Shown one piece after another: positions 43,443-51,084 of a stretch of 64,000 nucleotides of DNA (position 1 is the stretch's first letter; every line of letters starts with the position of its first letter). The position numbers and the translations under genes were made by a program. Origin of the DNA: Streptomyces sp. S465 (GTDB taxonomy: Bacteria; Actinomycetota; Actinomycetes; Streptomycetales; Streptomycetaceae); the NCBI RefSeq assembly GCF_026898115.1, contig NZ_CP114036.1:8116001-8180000 (forward strand), in the 5' to 3' direction. The notes below the pieces were generated by a model, which did not search any database, had not been told where the DNA came from, and worked only from the letters and a program-made list of their open reading frames with translations.

Positions 43443-43540
43443 CCCGGGCCCACCCCGTCATCGCCTTCCTCGCCCGGCCCGAGACCGGGTATGTGACGGG
43501 TGCCACGTATGACGTCAACGGCGGCTCCCGCATACACTGA
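43439..43540 (+). pseudogene. C-terminal remnant of an SDR gene
   Basis: 33 codons from a GTG overlapping the transketolase stop (GTGA). The text ARPETGYVTGATYDVNGG is the conserved SDR C-terminal motif (FLASxxAxYxTGxxxxVDGG), here followed at once by a stop. The coenzyme motif, NNAG and YxxxK are missing, so the first 85-90 percent of the gene is gone. The frame is otherwise open. Confidence 0.75.
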
Positions 43541-43647
43541 CCGCCCGTCACGGACCGTGCCCGAGAGGCCACTTATCGAAGGTCCTTGCGAATCGACCTT
43601 GATCAAGGGTTGCGTCACCCCCTCCAGCCAAAGTAACAACGGGTGGC

Positions 43648-44307
43648 ATGAACTTGTTCAGCCGTACCTCCCGCCGCACGGGCGCCGGCGCCGCACCGGT
43701 GGTACCTTCTCCCCGTGCGGCGTCCGGCCGCGCCGTTTCGCCCGATCCCGGCCTCGAGGCGCTCACCGGCGAGTGGATCGTCGACCCGGCGCACAGCCGG
43801 ATCGGGTTCTCCGTCCGGCACGCCATGGTGACCACGGTGCGTGGCGCCTTCACCGAGTTCGAGAGCCGCCTGTACTTCGACGGCCGCGACCCGCGCCGCT
43901 CCCGGGCCGAGGTCCTGCTCTCCACCGCCAGTGTCGACACCGGTGTCGAGCAGCGTGACGACCACTTGATGGGCCGCGACTTCCTGGACGCGAGAACCTA
44001 CCCGCACATCCGGTTCCTGAGCACCGATGTGCACCTCGCGGGCCCGGACCTCTACCGCATGGCCGGGGATCTCACGATCCGGGACGTCACCCGCCCCGTC
44101 GTCCTGGAGCTCACCTATATCGGACATGTCACGGACCCCTTCGGCTACCAGCGGGTGGGCTTCGACGGCACCACCACCATCAACCGTTCCGAATGGGGCC
44201 TGACCTACAGCGCCAAGCTGGCGGAGGGCGGCGCCCTGGTGAGCGAGAAGGTCCGCCTCCAGTTCGACATCGCCGCCATTCGCACGGCCCCCGACCCCGG
44301 CTTCTGA
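43648..44307 (+). CDS. YceI-family lipocalin-like protein
   Basis: 219 residues. The YceI domain (about 40-215) starts with GEWIVDPAHSRIGFSVRHAMVTTVRGAFTEFE and ends SEKVRLQFDI. The fold is a beta-barrel that can bind polyisoprenoid or other lipids. The first 40 residues are a Ser/Arg/Ala-rich tail without a clear signal peptide, so the protein may be cytoplasmic. Start ATG 43648. It stands alone, convergent with the lyase gene. Confidence 0.9.
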   Translation: MNLFSRTSRRTGAGAAPVVPSPRAASGRAVSPDPGLEALTGEWIVDPAHSRIGFSVRHAMVTTVRGAFTEFESRLYFDGRDPRRSRAEVLLSTASVDTGVEQRDDHLMGRDFLDARTYPHIRFLSTDVHLAGPDLYRMAGDLTIRDVTRPVVLELTYIGHVTDPFGYQRVGFDGTTTINRSEWGLTYSAKLAEGGALVSEKVRLQFDIAAIRTAPDPGF

Positions 44308-44337
44308 GGAGCCCCCGCCGGGGGAGGGGCGCCACCG

Positions 44338-45714
44338 TCAGCGAGGCGTGCGGCCGCCGCCCTCGCGGTCCAGGGCACGGACCACATCGAGGGTCATCGT
44401 GGTCGCGCTGCCCAGGTAGCGGGCGGGGTCGCACAGTTCCCCGATCCGCTCGGCGCCGATCTGATCCATCAGCGTGGCGTGCGCGCGCAGTTCGGCCTCC
44501 AGTGTGGTGCCGGTCTCGATGGCGGTGCGGCAGGCCTCGTAGACCACGTCGTGGGCCTGCTGACGGCCCAGAACGGGCGCGATGTCCATCATCACGGCTT
44601 CGGCGACGATGAGCCCGCCGGTGAGGTGGGTGTTCCGGCGCATCCGGGCCACGTTCACCTCCAGACCGGAGAGCATGAACTCGGCCTGGTGGAGCGAGCT
44701 GGACAGGAGCAGGAAGGCTTCGGGCACCGCGGCCCACTCCAGGTGCCAGGGGCCGGTGGCGCGTTCGAAGTCCTGCATCATCGCGTCCAGCACGGTCGAG
44801 GACTTCTCCCGCAGCAGCTTGGCGGCGGCGAACATCAGCTCGCTGGAGATGGGGTTGCGCTTCTGCGGCATGGTCGAGCTGGCCCCGCGTCCGGGGACGA
44901 AGGGCTCCGCCAGCTCCCCGAACTCCGAGGAGCACATCATCATCACATCCCAGGCGATCTTGCCCAGGGAGCCGCCGATCGCGGCGAACAGCGTGACCAG
45001 CTCCACAAGCCCGTCCCGTGCCACATGCCAGGTGATCGCGGGGTCCCGCAGCCCCAGCTCGGCCGCCAGCACGGCACGCGTGCGAAGGCCCTCCGGCCCC
45101 GGGCCGAGCGAGGCCAGGGTTCCGGCGGCGCCGCCGAACTGCACCATCAGGGCGCGTCCGCGGGCCTGCTCCAGCCGCTCGGCGTGCCGGTCCAGGGCGG
45201 AGAGCCACACGGCGCAGCGGTAGCCGAAGGTGACGGGGAGGGCGTGCTGGAGATGGGTGCGCCCGGCGGTGACGGTCTCGGCGTGCTCCTCCGCGAGCCG
45301 CTGGAGCGCGCGGCGCACCCGGTCGAGCTGGTCCTGGAGCAGGGCGACGCCGTCCTTGCACTGGAGCATCACCGCGGTGTCCATGATGTCCTGGGTGGTG
45401 GCACCCCAGTGCAGATAGCGGCCCGCGTCACCGCACTGGTCCGCCACCTGCCGGACGACGGGCAGGACCGGATAGCCGACGATCTCCGTCTCGGTGCGCA
45501 GCCGCTCCAGGTCGAGACCGTCCAGACCGGCCTTGGCGGTGATGTCCTCGGCGGCCTCGGCGGGGATGATGCCGACCTCGGCCTGGGAACGGGCGAGAGC
45601 GGTCTCGGTGTCGATGATGCGCTGGACGTAGGCGGTGTCGCTGAAGATCTCGCGCATGGCCGGGGTGCCGAACATGTCGCGGAACAACAGGGAGTCGAAG
45701 ACGGTACTGCTCAT
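44338..45714 (-). CDS. Class II fumarase/aspartase-family lyase (PcaB-like)
   Basis: 458 residues, all-helical lyase. The signature GASSTMPQKRNP is at 277-288, the first conserved region GRTHLQHA at 151-158 and the early region HWGATTQD at 102-109. The pattern matches 3-carboxy-cis,cis-muconate cycloisomerase and related lyases, some of which act on N-substituted aspartates or nitrosuccinate. No other protocatechuate genes are near. Start ATG 45714 with GGGAAG upstream; GTG 45726 overlaps the dctA stop and is an alternative. Coupling to a C4-dicarboxylate carrier suggests that the substrate or product is a substituted succinate or fumarate (inference). Confidence 0.88.
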   Translation of the reverse strand: MSSTVFDSLLFRDMFGTPAMREIFSDTAYVQRIIDTETALARSQAEVGIIPAEAAEDITAKAGLDGLDLERLRTETEIVGYPVLPVVRQVADQCGDAGRYLHWGATTQDIMDTAVMLQCKDGVALLQDQLDRVRRALQRLAEEHAETVTAGRTHLQHALPVTFGYRCAVWLSALDRHAERLEQARGRALMVQFGGAAGTLASLGPGPEGLRTRAVLAAELGLRDPAITWHVARDGLVELVTLFAAIGGSLGKIAWDVMMMCSSEFGELAEPFVPGRGASSTMPQKRNPISSELMFAAAKLLREKSSTVLDAMMQDFERATGPWHLEWAAVPEAFLLLSSSLHQAEFMLSGLEVNVARMRRNTHLTGGLIVAEAVMMDIAPVLGRQQAHDVVYEACRTAIETGTTLEAELRAHATLMDQIGAERIGELCDPARYLGSATTMTLDVVRALDREGGGRTPR

Positions 45715-45722
45715 GTGCTGGT

Positions 45723-47135
45723 TCACTTCCCGGTGGTGGGGCTGGTCGGGGCGGGTTCGGACAGGGCGACGCCGTCCGGCCGGGAGGCCGTCCGCGGCGC
45801 GGCGGGAGCGTCATCGGGTTCGGGCTGGGCGAGGAACGCGGCGGGATCGGCCAGGGCGCGCCGCACCGTGTCGAGGTCCATCTCCTTGCACCACTTGGCC
45901 AGGACGAAGGTGGCGACCACATTGCCGAAGGTGTTGCAGAACGCGGTGGCCATCGACATGAAGCGGTACACCCCGAAGAGCACGGCGGCGCCCTCGACGG
46001 GGAGGTTCCCGGTCGCCGCCACGGTGGAGGCGAAGACCACGAAGGTCCCGCCGGACACGGTGGCCGCGCCCTTGGACGTCAGCAGCATGATCAACAGCAG
46101 CCCGAGCTGTTCGGGGATGCCCATCGGGATCCCGTAGGCGTTGGCCACGAACAGGGTGCAGATGGACATGTAGAGGGAGGTGCCGTCGAGGTTGAACGCA
46201 TAGCCGGTGGGGACGACCAGGCCCACGGTCTGCTTCGAGCACCCGGCCCTGGTGAGCTTCTTCAGCAGTCCGGGCAGGGCGGCCTCGGAGGAGGCCGTGC
46301 CCAGGACGAGCGTCATCTCCACACGTACGTAGCGCAGGATGCGCCAGACGCTGAACCCCGCGAGCAGGCAGACCAGCCCCAGCACGCCGAACACGAAGAC
46401 GGCGACGACCAGCCAGTACTCCAGTACGAGCTCGGTCAGGGCCAGGAGCATCTTGCTGCCGCTGGTGCCCACCGAGTAGGCGATGGCGCCGAAGGCGCCG
46501 ATCGGGGCGAGCTTCATGACGACGTTGACGAAGCCGAAGAACGCCTCCGAGACGACCTCCAGACCGGCGTTGATCCGGTCCTGCATCCGCGGCTTGAGGG
46601 ACAGCACACCGATACCGAACAGCACGGCCACCACGACGACCTGGAGCAGCTGGCCGGAGGAGAAGGCGCCGACGAAGTTGTCGGGGACGATGTCCCGCAG
46701 GAAGGCGGTGACCCCGTGCTCGCCCTGGTCGGCCGAGGGCGCCTGGGCCGCGTCGGCGCCCGGGGCGAGCGCCCCCGCCCCCTCGCCCACCCCGAACAGG
46801 TTCGCGGCCGCCAGGCCGAGCAGCAGGGCGAGGGTGGAGACGGCCTCGAAGTAGATCAGCGCCAGGAAGCCGATGCGGCTGGCCTTCTTCAGGTCGCCGG
46901 CGGAGGCGATGCCCATGACGACGGTGAAGAAGACCAGGGGCGCGACCCCCGCCTTGATCAAGGCCAGGAACAGGTCCCCGACGATCTTCAGGTCCGCCGC
47001 GAAACCGGGGAAGGCGAAACCGACCGCGATACCGAGGACCATCGCGATGACGACCTGTGCCATGAGCCCCCGGTACCAGCGGTGGCGAGCCGGTGGGGGC
47101 GAGGTGGCGTCCAGTAGCTGCTCCTGAGACCTCAT
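45723..47135 (-). CDS. dctA: C4-dicarboxylate:cation symporter, DctA type
   Basis: 470 residues, DAACS family. Eight membrane helices; the motif LGTASSEAALPGLL is the serine-rich helical hairpin 1, and LVVPTGYAFNLDGTSLYMS the NMDGT-type transport motif (N-L-DGT). It imports succinate, fumarate, malate or related dicarboxylates with H+ or Na+. ATG 47135 has AAGGA about 9 nt upstream. Its promoter region carries a double TGTCTAGACA palindrome. Operon with the lyase gene, overlapping or nearly so. Confidence 0.92.
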   Translation of the reverse strand: MRSQEQLLDATSPPPARHRWYRGLMAQVVIAMVLGIAVGFAFPGFAADLKIVGDLFLALIKAGVAPLVFFTVVMGIASAGDLKKASRIGFLALIYFEAVSTLALLLGLAAANLFGVGEGAGALAPGADAAQAPSADQGEHGVTAFLRDIVPDNFVGAFSSGQLLQVVVVAVLFGIGVLSLKPRMQDRINAGLEVVSEAFFGFVNVVMKLAPIGAFGAIAYSVGTSGSKMLLALTELVLEYWLVVAVFVFGVLGLVCLLAGFSVWRILRYVRVEMTLVLGTASSEAALPGLLKKLTRAGCSKQTVGLVVPTGYAFNLDGTSLYMSICTLFVANAYGIPMGIPEQLGLLLIMLLTSKGAATVSGGTFVVFASTVAATGNLPVEGAAVLFGVYRFMSMATAFCNTFGNVVATFVLAKWCKEMDLDTVRRALADPAAFLAQPEPDDAPAAPRTASRPDGVALSEPAPTSPTTGK

Positions 47136-47143
47136 GCGGGCAC

Positions 47144-47180
47144 ATCCTTGTCTAGACATGAGTTGTGTCTAGACAAGGAT
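47144..47180. promoter_or_regulatory. Double operator TGTCTAGACA upstream of dctA
   Basis: Two identical 10-bp palindromes TGTCTAGACA (47149-47158 and 47166-47175) lie 17 bp apart inside a larger perfect inverted repeat with 15-nt arms ATCCTTGTCTAGACA/TGTCTAGACAAGGAT (7-nt spacer). It lies 9 bp before the dctA start and resembles GntR/HutC-subfamily operators (GT...TA...AC). Confidence 0.85.
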
Positions 47181-47238
47181 GCTCGCAGAAACAGGTGTGT
47201 CAAGAGGTGTTCACATGGCGGGCGGCGGCCGCCGGCCG

Positions 47239-47964
47239 TCACTTGCGCTGGAGAACCGTCTCGTAGACGAAGCGGTCACCGGCGTGGGTGCTCACCGCGA
47301 CCTCGAACAGCGCGCCCGAGGCGTCGTAGTAACGGCGTACGAACTCCAGCCCCGGGCTGCCCGGTTCCACCCCGAGGTGTGCCGCCGCCTCCGCGGGCAC
47401 CCCCACCGCCCGGACCCGCTGGACCACCCGCTCCACGGCCCGGCCGGTACGGGCCTCGATCAGATCGGCGATCAGCTGGGGGCTGCCCTCCAGATCGCCC
47501 GCGACCGCCTTGGCGTCCCCCGGCCCCAGATACACCCGGGCCCAGGAGACGACCTCACCGGCCCGGCCGGGGTCCCGCCGGGTGGAGGTGACACACACCT
47601 GCCTGGACCCCTCGGCCAGGTCGGTGACCGTGGCCAGGGCGGCGTCCACCGTCACGGGTTCGACCGACAGGATGCCGCGCACGGCCGACTCGCCGTACTG
47701 GGTCAGGTCCTCGACGCTGCCCAGCTGGGCGGTGAACTCGGCCACCGGCGCCAAGCGTTCCACCCGGGTGCCGGTCCCCGGGTGCCGGGAGATCAGACCG
47801 GCCACGTCCAGACGTTGCAACGCCCGCCGCAGCGTTTCCCGGGAGACGCCGTACTCGGCCGCCAGCTCGGGCTCGGTGGGCAGCAACTCCCCGACCGGCC
47901 ACCGCCCGGCGGCGATCTTCCGCATGAGATCGCCGGCGATCACCACATACCGCGGCTCCCGCAC
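47239..47964 (-). CDS. GntR-family regulator with UTRA domain (HutC subfamily)
   Basis: 241 residues. N-terminal winged helix-turn-helix (about 5-70: VVIAGDLMRKIAAGRWPVGELLPTEPELAAEYGVSRETLRRALQRL) followed by a UTRA effector domain (about 90-235). Located directly upstream of dctA on the same strand, 103 nt before its start. HutC regulators bind sites of the GTxTAxAC form, which fits the double palindrome in front of dctA. Likely represses dctA and the lyase gene. Start ATG 47964. Confidence 0.9.
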   Translation of the reverse strand: MREPRYVVIAGDLMRKIAAGRWPVGELLPTEPELAAEYGVSRETLRRALQRLDVAGLISRHPGTGTRVERLAPVAEFTAQLGSVEDLTQYGESAVRGILSVEPVTVDAALATVTDLAEGSRQVCVTSTRRDPGRAGEVVSWARVYLGPGDAKAVAGDLEGSPQLIADLIEARTGRAVERVVQRVRAVGVPAEAAAHLGVEPGSPGLEFVRRYYDASGALFEVAVSTHAGDRFVYETVLQRK

Positions 47965-48057
47965 GACGCATCTCCTCGGCTGCTCAGGTCCTGGCCATCG
48001 AAATCCTAGAGCACCGCCGGTCGGGGCCGGGCAGCCGGCACCTGCCCCCGCGAGGTC

Positions 48058-49473
48058 TCACGCCCGCGTGCCCGACGCCGCCACCGGGGCGTCGGCCAGC
48101 GTGTCCAGCACGGCGGTGGCCACCTCGGCGGCCTGGGCCCGGATCTCCGGAATCGCGGTGCTCTCCCACAACTCCCCGCGCCGGGTGGCACCCAGCGTCC
48201 ACAGCGGTGCGTCCGGCCCGTCGGCCGGTCTGACCCGCCCGTCGGGGTGGGTCCGCAGGCCGAGACCGAGCGGCCCGGGTGCGGCCAGACCCGCCGCGAA
48301 CAACTCCCTCAGCAGGGGGTCCGCCATGCGGCGGGCATCGGTCTGCGGGCCCGTGCAGTTGACGACCGCGCCGACGGTCAGGGCCCGTCCGTCGGCGAGG
48401 CCGATTCGCAGCCCGCCCGTGGTGGCGGCCGCCTCGGCCACCCTTCCGGCCCGTACCGACAGCCGTCCCTCGGCCAGACACCGCGCCAGCCGGTCCGCGG
48501 TGGCGGGTGCCATGCGGTGCCGGTGCACCTCCCACCGGCGGGCCTCCTCGCCGACGAACCTGGCCCGGTCCGACTCCGGCAGCCGCTGCCACAGGGCGGC
48601 GGTCAGCGGTCGCAGCCCGTCGATGGCCGGACGCCAGTCCCCGTGGCCGCGCCGGGTCCGGGCCACATGGCGCAGGACCGCGCGGCGCAGGGCGTCCAGA
48701 CCGGTGCACCCGGTGAGACCGTCGGCGGGTGTCACGGGGGCGGCGGGGGCGGGGGCGTGGCCCTGGGGGAGCAGGCCCGAGCGGGACACGGCGTGGACGG
48801 TGCGGCCGGACCGGGCGAGGGTCATGGCGATGTCCACCATGGTCAGCCCGGTGCCCACCAGCAGGACGTCCCGCTCGTCGGGGACGTGGTCGAGCGCCCC
48901 TGGGGCCCAGGGGTTGGCGATGAAGGCGTCGGAGTCCCGCAGCGCGGGCGGTGCCCAGGCGACGGACGGCGGGTGGCTCCCGGTGGCCAGGACCATGGCG
49001 TCGACGGTGAGTTCGCGACCGCCGGCCGTCCGCAGCGTCAGCCGCCCGCCCGTGCGGACGGCCCCGGCCACCCGGTCCCGCACCCTGACCACCGTCCCCG
49101 GTGCGATGGCGACCCGCTGTTGGAGATGGTCGGCGAGGTAGCTGCCGTAGAGGTGGCGCGGGGCGAATCCGCCGGGCGCCATCCGGCTGTCGGCGCGGCC
49201 GCTCAGCCAGCGGACGAAGTCGTCCGGGTCGTCGGCCGTGGCGCTCATCCGGGCGGCCGGCACATTCAGCAGATGGCGGTGGTCGGTTGTGGCGTAGGCC
49301 GGTCCGCGGCCGGTCGTGGCCGCCGGGTCGATGAGTGTGATCTCCAGTGGCCGGCCACGCCGGGCGGCCACCTCCAGCAGGCGGGCGGTGATGAGAGTGC
49401 CGGCCGCTCCGGCGCCGGCGACCGCGACGCTACAGTGCGCCTCTCCACGGGTCATGGGCGAGCCCCCGCTCAT
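48058..49473 (-). CDS. FAD/NAD(P)-binding protein (HcaR/monooxygenase-like)
   Basis: 471 residues. N-terminal FAD motif VAVAGAGAAGTLITARLL, followed by the FAD-NAD(P) pattern GRGPAYATTDHRHLLNVPAARMSA that is typical of the large family sometimes annotated as hydroxyacylglutathione hydrolase-like or lysine/ornithine monooxygenase relatives, and a central NAD(P) motif VLLVGTGLTMVDIA. No catalytic partner is visible. The role is unknown; members are often linked to siderophore or aromatic metabolism. Start ATG 49473, with ATG 49455 as alternative. Confidence 0.8.
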   Translation of the reverse strand: MSGGSPMTRGEAHCSVAVAGAGAAGTLITARLLEVAARRGRPLEITLIDPAATTGRGPAYATTDHRHLLNVPAARMSATADDPDDFVRWLSGRADSRMAPGGFAPRHLYGSYLADHLQQRVAIAPGTVVRVRDRVAGAVRTGGRLTLRTAGGRELTVDAMVLATGSHPPSVAWAPPALRDSDAFIANPWAPGALDHVPDERDVLLVGTGLTMVDIAMTLARSGRTVHAVSRSGLLPQGHAPAPAAPVTPADGLTGCTGLDALRRAVLRHVARTRRGHGDWRPAIDGLRPLTAALWQRLPESDRARFVGEEARRWEVHRHRMAPATADRLARCLAEGRLSVRAGRVAEAAATTGGLRIGLADGRALTVGAVVNCTGPQTDARRMADPLLRELFAAGLAAPGPLGLGLRTHPDGRVRPADGPDAPLWTLGATRRGELWESTAIPEIRAQAAEVATAVLDTLADAPVAASGTRA

Positions 49474-49481
49474 TACTAGAC

Positions 49482-49506
49482 TTTCCCTATCGGAGTACTA
49501 GGGAAA
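49482..49506. promoter_or_regulatory. Inverted repeat before FAD/NAD(P) protein gene
   Basis: TTTCCCTA/TAGGGAAA with 9-nt spacer, immediately upstream of the start codon at 49473. AT-rich compared with surroundings; a probable operator or promoter element. The AT-rich stretch extends to the divergent enolase gene. Confidence 0.5.
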
Positions 49507-49624
49507 ATACCCCACCCGGCGGACCGTGACGATGGACGGCGCAAGACGAGGAAGAACGCGGCGATGAGGGCGAACTCCTTGGGTAGAGTTCATACACCTG
49601 CCATTTGTTCAGCTACATGAATGG

Positions 49625-50905
49625 ATGTCGATGTTTGACGGAGCGCCCCTGCGCATCACGGATGTCACCATCACCCCTGTCGCCTTCCGCGACCCGGCCC
49701 TGCTCAACTCCGTCGGCGTCCACGAGCCCTTCGCGCTCCGCTCGATCCTGCAGATCCACACCGACGCGGGGCTGACCGGCCTCGGTGAGACCTACGCGGA
49801 CGAGCTCCACCTGGAGCGCCTGACGGCCGTCGGGCACGAGATCGTCGGGCTGGACGCCTTCGCCACCGAGGAGCTGCACCAGCGCGTCAAGCGGGTCATC
49901 GACCGGGTGGGCGGTTCCGGGGGCTCCGGGCTCACCGGCATGATCACCACCAGCAGCACCGTCGACCGCGTCGCCTCCCCGTTCGAGGTCGCGCTCCTGG
50001 ACCTCCAGGGCAAGGCCGTCGGGCGCCCGGTCTGCGATCTGCTCGGCGGCGCTGTGCGCTCCACGGTCCCGTTCAGCGCGTACCTCTTCTACAAGTGGGC
50101 CGCCCACCCCGGCCAGGAGCCGGACTCCTGGGGCGAGGCCCTCGACCCCGACGCCCTCGTGGCCCAGGCCCGGCGGATGGTGGACGAGTACGGCTTCACC
50201 GCGATCAAGCTGAAGGGCGGCGTCAGGCCCCCGGAGGAGGAGATCGAGGCCATCCGGGCGCTGCGCCGCGCCTTCCCCGGCCATCCGCTGCGCCTGGACC
50301 CCAACGCCGTCTGGACGACCGGGACGTCGGTGAAGGTGGGGCGCGCGCTCGAAGGGGTGCTGGAGTACCTGGAGGACCCCACCCCCGGGATCGACGGCAT
50401 GGCCGCGGTCGCCCGTGAGGTCCCCATGCCGCTGGCCACCAACATGTGTGTGGTCGCCTTCGACGAGTTGGCCCCCGCGGTCGCCGCCGACGCCGTCCAG
50501 GTCGTCCTCTCCGACCACCACTACTGGGGCGGACTGCGCCGTTCCAAGCTGCTCTCCGGTATCTGCGAGACCTTCGGCATGGGCCTGTCCATGCACTCGA
50601 ACTCGCATCTGGGGATCAGCCTGGCCGCGATGACCCACCTGGCCGCGGCCACCCCGAACCTCACCTACGCCTGCGACACCCACTGGCCCTGGAAGACCGA
50701 GGACGTGATCGTGGACGGCGCGCTGAGGTTCGTGGACGGTGGGGTGCCCGTGCCGAGCGCCCCCGGCCTCGGGGTGGAGCTCGACCCCGACGCCCTGGCG
50801 CGCCTGCATGAGCAGTACCTCCACTGCGGACAGCGCAACCGCGACGACACCGGGTACATGCGGCGCTTCGACCCGTCCTTCCGGGCGGACCTCGCCCGCT
50901 GGTGA
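49625..50905 (+). CDS. Glucarate dehydratase-like enolase superfamily enzyme
   Basis: 426 residues. Enolase superfamily: a capping domain and a TIM barrel. By alignment with E. coli glucarate dehydratase the key residues are present: K195 and K197 (AIKLKGG), D225, E250, N273, D297 (SDHHYWGG) and H324 (MHSNSHLG). The enzyme should dehydrate D-glucarate or L-idarate to 5-keto-4-deoxyglucarate, or a related sugar diacid. Start ATG 49625; ATG 49631 is alternative. It stands alone, divergent from the FAD/NAD(P) protein gene. Partner genes for the following pathway steps are not in the window. Confidence 0.88.
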   Translation: MSMFDGAPLRITDVTITPVAFRDPALLNSVGVHEPFALRSILQIHTDAGLTGLGETYADELHLERLTAVGHEIVGLDAFATEELHQRVKRVIDRVGGSGGSGLTGMITTSSTVDRVASPFEVALLDLQGKAVGRPVCDLLGGAVRSTVPFSAYLFYKWAAHPGQEPDSWGEALDPDALVAQARRMVDEYGFTAIKLKGGVRPPEEEIEAIRALRRAFPGHPLRLDPNAVWTTGTSVKVGRALEGVLEYLEDPTPGIDGMAAVAREVPMPLATNMCVVAFDELAPAVAADAVQVVLSDHHYWGGLRRSKLLSGICETFGMGLSMHSNSHLGISLAAMTHLAAATPNLTYACDTHWPWKTEDVIVDGALRFVDGGVPVPSAPGLGVELDPDALARLHEQYLHCGQRNRDDTGYMRRFDPSFRADLARW

Positions 50906-50946
50906 CCCGCGCCGGTCCCGCCTCCTGGAACACCTCTCTTCCGGAA

Positions 50947-50962
50947 TACCTCGATCGAGGTA
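50947..50962. promoter_or_regulatory. 16-bp perfect palindrome before GH9 gene
   Basis: TACCTCGATCGAGGTA lies between the glucarate-dehydratase-like gene (stop 50905) and the cellulase start (51085). It could be an operator for the cellulase. No CebR-type site is present in this interval. Confidence 0.45.
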
Positions 50963-51084
50963 GGCCGACATCGGTCACCTGCTGTATCCGGATTTCGGCT
51001 AAGCGTACGAAGTCCCAGGCCAGGGCGTTTCCATAGCCTCTGGAGGACGGAAAAGACGCCGAAACCCTCGGAAGTGCTGAAGTC

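Noticed and set aside
44338..45714. Lyase as adenylosuccinate lyase (purB)
   Set aside because: The pattern around the GASSTMPQKRNP signature and the context with dctA fit the PcaB-like branch better; a housekeeping purB would not sit in this operon.
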